DNA from: Jaapia argillacea MUCL 33604 | Taxonomy: Eukaryota > Basidiomycota > Agaricomycetes > Jaapiales > Jaapiaceae | Direction: 5' to 3' | Length of the DNA stretch: 64,000 nt | NCBI GenBank assembly: GCA_000697665.1 | Contig: KL197723.1 | Location: 586,203 to 650,202, forward strand | Shown: positions 32,827 through 44,721 of the stretch, piece after piece | Position numbering within the stretch: position 1 is the stretch's first letter | Layout: each line of letters begins with the position of its first letter | Program-made: the position numbers and the translations under genes | The notes under the pieces: model-generated | What the model was told of the DNA's origin: nothing | Databases searched by the model: none | The model's input: only the letters and a program-made list of their open reading frames with translations

Positions 32827-35148
32827 TCTTGGATCCAATCGCAGCCGAAATGACCAAAGCACGCGACAGGAGAGGTGAAGGTAAAGGGTGAAAGAGAGAC
32901 AGAAATGAAAGAAGGAGGTGGAGATCGCCCAAGGAGCGAGAAGGTCGCCCGTCCGAAGAGAAGATCCACTTAAAGTCCTCTGACCTCTTGATCCCAAGAA
33001 TGCTATCTTCCATGGCTTAAGAATGGGGCACAAGACTCCAAACATGCCCACGGCAGGCAGCCTGTCATCCCCAGGCACGCCACCTTGTACAGAGATATGG
33101 AGATAAGCAGCCTTGAGCAGCCCGTGCATGGAGGGGGAAGCATGAGAAGTGAGGAGTGGATGATGGCAGAACTCTTGTCGTAACGAAATCGTCCCTAGCA
33201 TGGAACTTATCTTTGCTATCAACCCTCCAAGCGGGGGAGTATCGTGCTGAGTTGAGCGAAGAAGTTGGTCTGTCGGACAGATTACGACCTCGGCTATGGC
33301 CCATGGCAGCAAGATATGGCAGGATTGTTCGCTATTGCGCGATGAAAAGCAGAATGCCTAGCTGGATCAGTGTGGGAGAACACTGTTCGCGCAGTTGTGC
33401 GGACCGGGATGGGTGCAATGCAGAAGCCTTCGGCAGGACGACAGACAAAAGATTCTTCCGCTATCGCTAGTTCTCTTCAACGCCAGTGAATTCGAAAAAT
33501 GCAGGTGGAAATTCAAGGAAACAATGAACAAAAAATTGCCGTCTGGGGTGAAATGATCATATTGGCATATGGTCAATTCAACATTGATCACTAAAATGTC
33601 GAGATGTTCCAATTGCTATGTTTCACTTTCATTGTTTCGACTCGCGGAAACCGTTCGAAAGGTTACCGCAGGGGCCTTCGAATAGGAGGCCCTCCCCACT
33701 GGGTTCAATAACCGCCGTTTTGACACCGAACACTGCTCCAAACATGCCACCCAAAAGATTGATTGATCGCCCCAGTCTTTGTACGAATAGCTTCCAAGCA
33801 CCTCCCGAGCATCGATTACTAAGCCAAACAGACAAAGGACATCCTGAATCTTCAATGTTCGTTGAGTGTTCGACGAAATGTTTGTTGAGTGTTAGGAGAT
33901 AGAGCAAACTCTCATTCCCATTGGATGTTTGGAGGATTTGTGGGGTCCCAACAATGGTCATTGTACCCAGTGCCCCATATATATATATTGATTCGCCACG
34001 ATTATCACAAATAGGTTGGTGGTTGAGGACATTGGGGGATCGGATGCAATGAGATCGAGTGCGATGATACATACATAGCCATCAACTTCGACGGCGGCTA
34101 TGTAGTGGTACCACAAAGATACAATATAAAGCAACGGAAAGGTACAAACGAACGCTGCATGAACGAACGCACTCAAGGTAACCCAACATGTCTCTTTCAC
34201 CTGGGATGAAACTCCAAAGCCACTGCCAGCACATCACCCATATCAATAGCGCCGTCAGAGATGAACAGCCCGCCCCTTTTAAAGGGTGGTGTAAACGACA
34301 GCCGGGCGAGCGATATCAATGCTTGACCCATCCACGGAGGAGGGTCCAGCTCATTTCGCTGCTGAGGTTTCTCGTCATTAGCGTTTCGATGATGAGAGAT
34401 TTAGAGAAACCGCTGGTGTGGGAGGCGGAGGTTTATGTAGGTTTGTGAACTCGCACGGACTTGGGAGTCTGATGGGAGACGTTGTAGACCATATCGTAGA
34501 CTCTGGACTCGTTGGAGCCTCAGGTGCCGCTCCTTTTCATCAACCTTTTATTCCACACCCTCTCGCTGGAATTGTCATGGAAGTCGAATGCTGAACTGCA
34601 AAGAAAAAGTCAGGTGGTATGGGTTGGTATGGTCAGGTCTATACCTCTGCATACCATGTCAAACCACCTCGCGATTCTATGGTGTTGGGTGTCTTGTTTT
34701 GCTGGGCGATTAATTGCCAAGTTCTTTCTCGTGGTTTCTTCCTCCTCTCACACGAACCCAAAAACACCCTGCCACGTTCTATCGGTGTATTCTGTGAAAG
34801 GAGGGCTGTGGTCAAGCAAGATTTAATATCTTGCGCGACTACCACTCGTTTTCGACTTTCTCGCCTATCGTGAGATCAGGGATCTGGATTGTGACTGCCA
34901 GATTACAATGAATCTTCTCTCGCGTTGCTCTGCCATGACTCGCCTGGACGATGTTTCCTTTTTTCGTTCCTTTCACAGATCGTCGACGGAGAGAATTTAG
35001 CATGCCGTTGATTCATGGGCGCCTCCGGTGTTGCCTTAAGGCTGGCTCATGTAGATTCCTGCGAAATCCCGGAGAGGCGTGTTGAAAAGGTTCGGAGCTT
35101 GCTTTTCCCTATCGGTATTTGCATTGCGTCTTTCTCTCAACTACCATC
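32827..35148. other. Long intergenic region, no confident gene
   Basis: About 2.3 kb between two divergently transcribed genes (the MFS gene on minus, the helicase gene on plus). Several short frames are open on both strands but none shows a family motif, a consistent splice pattern or a copy elsewhere. A short (AT)n run lies near 33977-33990. It probably holds both promoters and gene relics. Confidence 0.45.
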
Positions 35149-38100
35149 ATGGCACCACCGACGGACGTTCTCATACAGGACTACATCCCAAGTCTACCTC
35201 GTCCCGTTCCTGTTCGTCACTGTGGTTCGAATGAAGCAGGTGATCACGTCGCCTACATCCTAGGCACACAACCTGATGTAGTCGGAGTGGCGATATCACT
35301 CTCTCCAACGGGCTATATTCAGACCATGTCCTTCGCCAGCCCCCAGCGTGTTCTGTGCGTCGCATTGGACCATCGTAAAAAGGCTCCCTCTGCCTCCACC
35401 AAATTGTTCGAGCACTTCATCTCTGGAGAACTCGTGCCGTTTGCTGGGTTCGGTTTTGCGTATCAGGCGCTGGCACTGGCGTGGGATTTGAAATGCCCGG
35501 TGCAGGGAGTTGATCTTTCGACCTTTCTATCCAAGTCCACTAGGGAGCAGCGGTCACCTGGGGATTTGGTTCGAGAGGAGGTGTATCCGAAAATCGATCG
35601 CTTCAAGGTCGATTCGTTGTGGGATATCCGTGAAGATGAAGAATATGATAGCCTTTGTATTCGCGCCTGGATATCAGCTAGGTTGTTTTCTTTTCTGAAC
35701 TCAACGGTTTCCAGTTATTGACGGGTTCAAATCTCGTTTGCGATTCTAGCATATCAGCCCGCCTAGTCGATAAGATCTTGGCGTCGACCAAGGTCGACAC
35801 CACCTACCTATCCCCTGAGGTACCCGTTGTACCTTCGATCTCCATATCCTACCGCATCGCTAACATTCGCCAACAGCAACTAGTGTGCCTCGCCAAAGTG
35901 GCAGCCGAAGTTCATCGCCTCCGTTCGCTTAGGCCTACCTCTATCGAGAACGACTTCCTGCACGTCAAGGAAACCAAGGACGGAACCCTCGACGTGCAGA
36001 ATGCTAGATACAAGTCTCGAATTCGAAACAGTCGCAAGGTTAGTCGCAAACCACTCTTCCTTCGCTTCTATTCAGAATTGACTCTGAGAGTTCTACGAAA
36101 ACGTTAGACGCAGATAGAGATTCAATATCAAAATGGCCAATCATTTCGGGGGAGGAGTATTCGATCCGAAGGAAGACAGACTCAAATCAGGACCGCACGG
36201 GGGATGCCGCACGGAGGGTCGGCCCAAATCCAGAGCATAACGATTCATGGGAGGCAGGACTTGACTTCTGCCGAAAAGGCTTTCGACGAGTTTTTGCTGC
36301 TCGTCCTTCAAGGCCAACAATATCTAGATGAATCTGATTTCATCGCGGGTGTATGGTTTCCTAGTCCGTCCAGTGCCAATGCGAGAAAGGTTCATGTCGC
36401 ACCGATGAATCTAGGGCAGATTTCGGATTTGAGCCTGAACGCCAGTCAGCAAGAAGTTATTCGGGCAATGATAGACGAGATGAAGCCTATCGTCGTGACT
36501 CATGGTAAGAAGAGCACCTAGTAACTTCGTTAGTGTGTTGCAACTGACTGGTGCGTTGATGGTAGGGCCTCCCGGAACTGGGAAAACAACGACGATTTCT
36601 GTCGCCGTCAGTCACTGGGCGAGGAATAGGCTCCCTGTTTGGATCATCGCGCAGTCCAATGTCGCTGTCAAGAATATAGCAGAATCCCTCGCAAAACGTG
36701 ACGTTGACTTCACTCTCATTGTCTCAAAGGAATTCTATGTGGAATGGTGAGCCCGGACCGCTCGGCCAGTTCCGCCGCCGCCGATAGCTGATGAACTAAT
36801 GGTATTAGGCACGAACACATCTATGAAAAGATCCAAGAGCGCATTATCCGCTCGGACGAAATGCCAGAGGAGCCTTTGGATGTTCAGCGAAGACTTGGTG
36901 GTTGTTGTGTCATCTTATGTACCCTAAGTATGCTCTCGAATCCAGTTGTCGAAGACCGAGGCATCTTCGAACTTGTCCGACCGGAGCGGCTCGTCATCGA
37001 CGAGGCATCCCAAATCAATATCTCCGATTTTATGGTACGCAGCGATTGTCAACTCACCGGCCTTAAACGGTTGTTGGCTCATACGTTTCGTTTCTGGTAG
37101 CCGATATTCCACAGGTTCAAACGGCTCATCAAGGTCTGTTTCTTCGGTGACCCGAATCAACGTGAGGGCTTTTGAAGGTTTTTTTGCTCCAAATTTACTA
37201 ATACGATGAAATCTCGAAGTTCCGCCGTATGGACAGGACAAAGTGCATTTGAGGAGCGTCTTCGAAATCAAGCACCTCCGGGACTCGGCGTTTTTTCTTA
37301 ATATTCAATGTGAGTGGCGTGCGAATCTCTTTCATGAATATTGTTTGATCAACAAGGGTAGATCGAATGCCCGAACCGATTGGACATTTCTTATCAAGGC
37401 AAATGTACGAATCAAAACTATATTCGGAGCATCAAGTCAAAGACATGTCCTGTATTCGTTTCATCCACGTATCGAAAGGATGCGAGGAACAAGCTGGGAA
37501 AAGTTGGCGGGTGAGTTACCAGCGGTCATTTCGCAACATTCAAGAATGCGAGCGCTGATATAGTACATTCGTTACGGCGAAAGAATATGGAAGAGGTTCA
37601 TACTATAGTCAATCTCGTGCGCGACTACTATCGGCGCGAAAAGTTTGTCATCGTGACGCCGTACGATGCTCAGCGAGCCGAGTTGGAACGACAACTCAAG
37701 GCCGCACAACTTCCATGGGAGCGAGTCTTCAACGTCGACAGTTTCCAAGGTTTGGAGCCCTCTCCGTCATTCCTCAGGCGACAAATCTGAATCTTTGTGC
37801 ATAGGAAACGAAGAGGCATTCGTCATCATCTCTGTAGCGCGGACAGCAAGGCCAGGTTTCCTAATCTCCGACAATCGTACGAACGTCATGCTCTCCAGGT
37901 GCAAGCGGGGGATGGTCATCGTTACGAATCAGGTCTTCCTCAGGACATCTGGGAGGGATACCCTGATTGGACGATTGGCTTCGCATTGGGAAGCACATCG
38001 TGGGGAGCACGAAACTTGGGCGGATTGGAAGCATGTAGCGGAAGGCAGGGCTCATATGCCCGGTATTCCTCCTCGTACACCACGCGCCCTCCCTGTGGGT

Positions 38101-38787
38101 ACATCCATCCCCGCTCAAACGAGCACCGGGACCTCGCAGTACGCTCACGATGGTACTTGGAACCCATTTCCCAACTTTTATTCTTCGAATTGGGAAAGCT
38201 CTTTTGCCGACCATCCACAATGGATGAGTCATGGCTTTGGTCCCAGTCCGAGGGCAGAGATCGTAATCGATGATCAGAGCTTCCCGCCTCTCCCTCCCCC
38301 TGGCGCCCCGATAAGCGTCACGCCATTGCCATCTACTAGAGCGAAGAAGGCAGGGGAGAAAGATTCACGCCCTTCCGGGCGACTGCAAACTCCGAGCTCT
38401 GGCTCATCTGGTCGTCATTCGATCCAGTCGAGTGGTTGGGGGCAGCCACGACCACAACTGCAACTGCCACCGCAGCCTCATGTACAGTCCCCCCCTCAAG
38501 CTCGCCCCCAAGTAGTTCCCGCCCCGGTGAAAGAAGCGGTCTGGCGGATGGTGGACTCGTCCAGCATTCCTACACCTCCGATCCCAGCTCCTACCCCACT
38601 AGTTACCCCTCGAGCCAGACCGGCCAGCGGACAGCCAATCAGGGTTCTCCGAATCGTGAATGGTACAAGCTATGTGCCGCCACCAGCGAAGATAAAAGCT
38701 GATGAAAATCAGCTGAGTAAGGGAGGTAGGGGCGGCGGGAAGGGGGCCCGGATGAAAAGTGGGATCCTTTCGACAAGGAGATGGTAA
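35149..38787 (+). CDS. UPF1-like superfamily 1 helicase
   Basis: The helicase core is clear across many exons. Motif I is GPPGTGKTTTISVAVSHWA (near 36570), with WIIAQSNVAVKNIAESL (Ia), LVIDEASQINISDF (II), FFGDPNQLPPYGQD (III, completed by splicing at 37160|37221) and MPEPIGHFLSRQMY. Then come VIVTPYDAQRAELERQL, VDSFQGNEEAFVIISVAR (V) and NVMLSRCKRGMVIV (VI). This places it with UPF1/SETX/NFX1-type SF1B helicases. The N-terminal 180 residues (MAPPTDVLIQDYIPSLPRP; DVVGVAISLSP; LVPFAGFGFAYQALALAW) weakly resemble a RNase D-like fold. The C-terminal tail (from about 38090) is Pro/Ser/Gln-rich and probably disordered. An RNA role is likely by family; no partner is evident nearby. Confidence 0.85.
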
Positions 38788-39238
38788 ACGACGGTGATAC
38801 GCACTCGCGTCCATGTATACAATATATACCCTTGTCTTGATTTGAGCAAAGCAAAATATTAAGATATACAGTGGGCCTATGAACACTAGCGACTCGGAAG
38901 CGATGAGAACTAGCACCGAGCGTCTAGCTGAGCACGAGCACATTCAAACGTAAGGAAATTCTCCTCGCACCGCGTCCGAGCCAAACTCATCTGGCTCTTA
39001 CCCAAACCTCAAGCTAACATCGCCTGCTGGAGGCTCAGTGCTCAGGGCTCAACGACAGAAAGCGACGAACGCTATAACGGCTTGTGGCGGAGTTTGAATA
39101 TGCGACGCTCTAAACCATGTTTCCAACACGAATTATGCCAGCCTGACTACCGTCGTCGTGCACCGTCAGGTTCGGTTACAAGCCTATTTCACCTGACCTC
39201 CGCTCAGCGGCACTGGCCCCTGGGCAATTTCTGTTCAC
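38788..39238. other. Spacer between helicase and DUF6533 copy D
   Basis: 450 bp. The last 60 bp resemble the region upstream of the other DUF6533 start codons. Nothing else is recognised. Confidence 0.4.
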
Positions 39239-41138
39239 ATGCAAGGCCTTGATCCCGTCGGTTTGGTTCAAAACTTACGAATTCTCCGCCTTGTCCAAAG
39301 TAAGTCCAGAGGGAAGATGTGGAAAGTTACACTCGGCACCTCACAACCATCTTCATGTACGCCAGTCTCAGCAACCGTCGCCACCATTTACGATCACTGT
39401 GAGCATTCGCCATGTTTGTGCCTCCCCGAATTACTCGAAGTCCAGCATTCTTTGGGCAGCGATTCTCTTTGACCAAGAGGTCAGCAACGACATCAACTTT
39501 TCTATGGAACTTAACTGAGAATGATTGATGTCCAATGGGTTAGGTCGAACTTATCTGGGTATTTTGTTCAATTTCATCTTAGTTATCGATGTTTTGAACC
39601 GTAAATTCTGTAGAAACGCCCGGGAATCATTGCAAAGATATTCTTCTTACTGGTACAAGTAATTTCCACCCCGCCGTGAGCCACTTTTGATCCTGGCGTA
39701 GACTAGATACTGTGGCGATTGCCTCATCGTGTAAGTTTTCCATTCGCCTCTGATGGTCGATATCATGCCGATGTTCCCCTCCTCCGTACAGCACCATTAC
39801 GACCCGTATGTTCGTCTTCATGTCCATCCGACCCACCCGATTTATTTACAATTCTCTAGTTCTCTTCACGAAGGCAAACACAGCTATCGTGAGTTTCTCT
39901 TCTTATCCTTCATTTGTCCGCTCATGTTTGGTGTGCTCCCACTCTCAGTCGTGAGTGGAGAATCATTTGTTTATATCATGTAATCTTCTACCTATGTTGG
40001 TCCCATAGATGTCGGTACACATATCCTCTCCATTGACAAGATCACTTAACCCTCATGTTTCAGGTCATAGCCGTCTTCTGATACTCATGTGGGCTACCAC
40101 AATACCGGCCTGGGTCGTGCAAGGTGTGCATCAAAACCCCCCCCCTTGAGGGCTATCCCCACGAACCTCATCTCGTATTTCAACTTCCACCCTCAAAGTT
40201 ATCATGCAGTTTCGAGTCTATGCAATGTACAACCGCGCGAAATGGGTCCTCGCCTTCACCTTCACGTGTTTTATAACTCAAATGGCAGCTGCATCGGCTT
40301 TTTTTGTTTTGTACGAGTATGTCCCAGGTATTGGCTACCTTGCGCACTCCGTCGATTTGATTTATTGATTACGCCGTCCCCATTAGTCATCTCCGTCAAG
40401 TTCGCCACCTTGACGACCTGTGTGACCACCCAGATGCCAGCAGACGCAGTTGGAACGTGGCTCTCAACGATGGCCTTTGAAGGGATCTTGTTTTTCCTCG
40501 CCCTCTACCAGACGGTGTTACATTTGCTGCGGGTGAATCATCCCTGGAGAAGGAGCGGCGCCATTGAGGTTCTACTGAGGGATAATATCCTATATTTCTT
40601 GGTGTTCGTCTCTCCGATTTCCTTTGTCATCGATCTAGCTCACTCCACAGTTTCAGCATATTCTTGATTTATTGCCTGATGCTGATCGCCTGGTTCACTT
40701 TCTCCGTGCGTTCCCACATATATCTGTCCTCTCACCCTCTTCCAATTCTCTCTGAGTACCGAGGACCTAACGCTCTGTCCATGTCAACAGACAATCTGGA
40801 TCGAGATCTTAAGCTCCTTGAATGTCACAGCAACCTGCACGCTTGGGTGTCGGCTCATTCTCAATATCCGAGAAGTATCATATCGACACGAGGAGTGTGT
40901 AAACACACAGGAGATCGACTTCCAGCTGAGGGAGTTGGAGGATGGACGTCAACGAGGAGTCGTGTCTCCTGAAGCTGACCCTGCCGACACCTTGGCTCGT
41001 GATAGACTCGATGATAGTGGGACTCAGGGTGGTGAGGGAGAATCACGCCAGGAGGTACTGTACCATTTCGATGCATTTGACGCGCCCAGCCATCGGACGG
41101 TTTCAACATTCGGGACAGTAAATACTTATACACCATAG
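39239..41138 (+). CDS. DUF6533-type multipass membrane protein (copy D)
   Basis: Starts MQGLDPVGLVQNLRI. Splicing gives TVATIYDH-S-ILFDQEVELIW, KRPGIIAKIFF and TRY, then the RVYAMYNRAKW turn, AVGTWLSTMAFEGILFFLAL, LLRDNILYFLVFVSPISF and the last exon IWIEILKLLECHSNL in one frame or, as in the other copies, NVTATCTLGCRLILNIREVS in the right frame. The tail is longer than in copies A and C, ending TFGTVNTYTP. The same exon plan, including 15- and 20-nt exons, supports common descent by DNA duplication. A F-box gene copy follows 270 bp downstream, as also happens at copy C though in another orientation. Confidence 0.75.
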
Positions 41139-41405
41139 AAAGGATATGTAGCGTAATGTATAATGATCGTCTCCGTTCAGTCCCTCCTAGGCTAGGACCA
41201 ACCTATCTATGAGGACAACAAATCCCGTATCAAACTTGCGCCACATGGCCGTGAAAGATACAGCACCAAACCAGTTGTCTGACCGGTGTCGCTCCTCCCA
41301 CCTTGAGCCAGCGCGCGTCCATGTAAGTACATGTCACTAACTTCGGCTACCAGCCTCCTATTGACACCCACCATTACCCCACCCGGTTAGGAAGCGTACC
41401 GCAGA

Positions 41406-42085
41406 ATGTTTGACTCATTGCCAATCGAACTTCTCACAGCGTTGCTCGACGGGATAGGTTTTCGCAGCCTGCTCAACTGTCGGCAGGTTAGTGTTTCTGC
41501 CTTTTTCCGGGTTTCTTCCGTCGATGTTCATAACTGTCATTTGGCTAGATATCCCATAGATTCAAAGCAATCATAGATGCTACTCCGCGCTTACAATACA
41601 CGATAGAGCTCGCCGTTGCCGGTATGGTGGATAACCCGAAGAGGTCGATGGCAATCGAGGAACGGAGGCGTCGGCTCATAGTCTATCAAGAATACTGGGC
41701 CAATACAACCTGGAAAAGAGAAGAAATTCTACCAGGGTTTGACGAAGAAATATGGGAACTGAACGGTGACGTGATGATGTTCATGGTTAGAGGCCCGGAT
41801 ACTCTTTCCCTGAGGCAACCACCTGGAATCTCGCGTGGTGCACAAGGCAGCATTTGGACTATTGAAGATGTTGGACCTGGGTTGTTGACATCACAATCGA
41901 TGCATCGTAAGACTTGCTTGTAGACTTGTAAATCCTCCACCACCAGTCGGCCTAAGAGCCACTTCTTTCTTTCAACGGACTCCTTCTAAAGGGAGTCATA
42001 GGGACGCTGAAGAGTCACGATTCTTCGATGGATGCTATTGTCGCATTCATACGCGGTCCTTATCTACAGGGGCATCCCACCCCGA
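41406..42085 (+). pseudogene. Truncated F-box gene copy
   Basis: Starts MFDSLPIELLTALLDGIGFR and continues after one intron with ATPRLQYTIELAVAGMVDNP and KRSMAIEERRRRLIVYQEYW, close to the intact gene at 44722. The reading frame is lost near 41880-41920 (the family block KIDASQDLLVGLE is out of frame). Similarity to the intact paralogue ends at about 42085, within the CRIHTRSL exon. The C-terminal exons are absent. It is a broken host-gene duplicate of member 6, whose own locus lies 3.3 kb downstream. Confidence 0.8.
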
Positions 42086-42660
42086 GGGACTCCCTGTCGG
42101 TCCAACCTGGATTACAGCGTTAACACCAGAGCCACGGTGAGCCGTCACAATACCATGTTCACCCACAGGCAATTCTCTCCATCTGGATTGTAGGACTCCG
42201 GAGAAGGTAAGTCCAGCCATACAGGACTCGGTCGTGTCGGGATCATGAACCATCCAACGAAGTTCTTGAGCAGTTCGATAGCAGACCCATCAATGCATCA
42301 CGAGCCGAAGTTCGCCATATAAGCTAGCCTGATTTATAGCAGGCGATTATGATGAAAGTGGAGAAGATGGCGAATTGCGGTGCCGTACTAGCTGACATAT
42401 TTCGGAAAACGGTGCGTTCCACATGTATAACTGACGAGATAGGAGGAGTCAACGGAAGTATCAAAGGAATGGGAAGGCGAGGCTACTCGTTTGGCAGTAT
42501 TAGTGAACATCTCGCCACAGCGTTCCCTTCCCAGACTACCAGTTATAGTGTTTGTTGGGCTCCCTCAGACGAAACCGTAGATAGGTGGAAACAATGCTGT
42601 GGGTCGAAAGTCCCTGGGATTGGGCACGGGTGTCTCCGTAGCCGGAAGGATCGTTGTTCT
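42086..42660. other. Unassigned stretch at the end of the broken F-box copy
   Basis: On the minus strand 42100-42260 has a protein-like reading (GLTFSGVLQSRWRELPVGEH, then GIVTAHRGSGVNAV), but with no start, splice or family match. It may be a fragment of another gene that joined the truncated copy at about 42085. Confidence 0.3.
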
Positions 42661-44517
42661 TTAGAACGTCAAGACGTTATAAGTGAAATCACCGTTTTCA
42701 AGAGTCTAGGTAGACGATAATCAGATATGGCGGGACGAATGTGCAGTCAATAGGACGCACGTAAACCAAGATCACACAGTCTTCGCTGATCAGAACGTGA
42801 TGAAGTGCGCCATGCAAGTGCGGTGGAAGGGTGACTACCTTCCGCCGATATGGCATCTTGGAAGGAAACGTACACCTCGCATCTCCGACTTCCAAATGGA
42901 CGCTCCTAAACTCGGAAACTTCGCCTCCTCGTGGGTCACGTCTCAATGCAACAGGATTGAAGTCAAGGACCTCTACTTCCAATTCATCAGGCGCAAAAAA
43001 GTCTACGTTGGCTTCGAAGGGAGGAGGGCATCTTGTCCCGGAGATGACGCAATGCCAGGAAGGAAACCGACAATCGGACACAAGGCAGGTTTGGTCAGGT
43101 GCCCATTTCTCCCATTCAAAACACCCTGGTGTGGTGAGATGAGAGTCTGGAGATTGGGATAGCGCGGAGGTGAAGACGGTAATCGGAATGAAATGGTGCC
43201 ACACGCCACCCGTGTCAGCATCATTTGAGACAGCAACTGTTATAGCAACAATCCTTGAGTCGGGGGAGAAGTGGAAAGGGACGTCGACGTGCCGAGCTCG
43301 AGACGATAGAGGAGGGTCTACCACGATGGCGAGACCCGTGTACCAGGATATAGGAATCGCAGGATAGAGCAATTCCAGTCGGACACTGAACGGTCCCTCG
43401 CGCCAAGTGGTTGTGGGCCCCTCGGCGAAGTTGTAAACTTCCAGTTTTGCAACAGGGTAAGTCACGGAGATGAGAATCTGGGATTCGGTCAAAAATGCGA
43501 ACGATGAATAAAAGACGGCGGTAGTGTGGCTGATCGAATTTTCGGGGTAGGGTTTGAAACACTAATTCGTCACGGTAAACCCATGAGATAATATCTCGCA
43601 GCAAGAATGACAGACCTTCAGAAGACAACTTGTTTTCCAGTTCCATACGCAGATTTCCCTTGCCCCAAATTCATCCAGTTTGAACAAAACGCCGACATAG
43701 TCCCCTGCCACTTTGATGTCGAATCCCATGTCGGTGGGAGCGGCATGGAAAGGGATGCCAGTAATATGTGCAATGTGGTACCCAGTAAATGGGTGGCTGT
43801 CACCAGTAGTCATTGAGCGGAATTGAAGTAGAAACGCAGCGATGTCGTCGGAGGTTTTGTTATCTAGCCTGAGGTGTAACCCCATTAGCAAGAACTCAGA
43901 CGCCATTAACCTGGCAGCCAAAAGCTGACCTTTGTCCATAGGTTTCCACCAGCACTAGGAGGTCTTGAGGAGGATCCAAAGCGAAGGCATCGATTTCGAT
44001 GTCGACGAGGTCTAGTTCCCATTCCCTACCTTCCACACCACGAGAGCATCCTTCCAACTTCTTGAAAGATAGGCCTCCCGTGGAAGTCTCCGCCACCATA
44101 ACATTACCAAAAAGGTCCCAGGGCTCTCCTCCAGAAGACACTAACACCTCCTCTTTCTGCCAACATAGATCGGCCCAACCTGCTTGATACGTCTCCAATC
44201 GTGCACGGTGTTCTTCGATACCAAACTTGCTGCAAGGATTATCTTCCATTCCTGCGATGGCTAACTCAATTTTGTATTGCAAGCGTGGCGTGTGGTCCAC
44301 AAGATTCTTGACTGACCGACATAGCTGGAGACGAGGTGATTGAGAGAAGGTGAATATACGAAGTGGTCCCAGTGAGGGAGCTGGGGCTGCCTATGTAGTA
44401 ATTACTCACCTGCCTGGATCTTAATAATGTACCGACATCGAGCTCATTGAGGGCGGCAACAATTAACTCCTTGGGCAAAATTTCGATGCTGGAGTCAGGC
44501 TTTCTTCCGTGCGACAT
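42661..44517 (-). CDS. F-box protein (member 5)
   Basis: Starts MSHGRKPDSS followed by the F-box IEILPKELIVAALNELDVGT. Exon 2 carries VDHTPRLQYKIELAIAGMED, ARLETYQAGWADLCWQKEE and LSFKKLEGCSRGVEGREWE. Then come SMTTGDSHPFTGYHIAHITG, ICVWNWKTSCLLK and a long exon with SPDSRIVAITVAVSND, WHHFIPITVFTSAL, LEVEVLDFNPVALRRD and LISEDCVILVY. The last exon ends NVLTF at 42661. All exons are open, so the gene looks intact. It is a distant member compared with the 17.3/23.6 kb twins. It stands in opposite orientation between the broken copy and member 6. Confidence 0.82.
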
Positions 44518-44721
44518 AGCTTTGATACACTGGCACATCCCCGACGCAAAGGAGGGAGAGCAGGGTGAGAGTCGCGACTGGTCACGAACCTTTGAGGACG
44601 AGTGTGACGTGTGACGTATTGCTCATCCTTCTTCAGTCCATCTTACTCGACAAACACTCCACATCGTTCTACTAGGCAGGCAGCCACCCTTACCCTGTTT
44701 ATTTTGGAAGAATATCGCAGA

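Noticed and set aside
35717-35760. 'gggttcaaatctcg' resembling a tRNA T-loop
   Set aside because: It falls in an intron of the helicase gene and I could not pair acceptor, D or anticodon stems around it.
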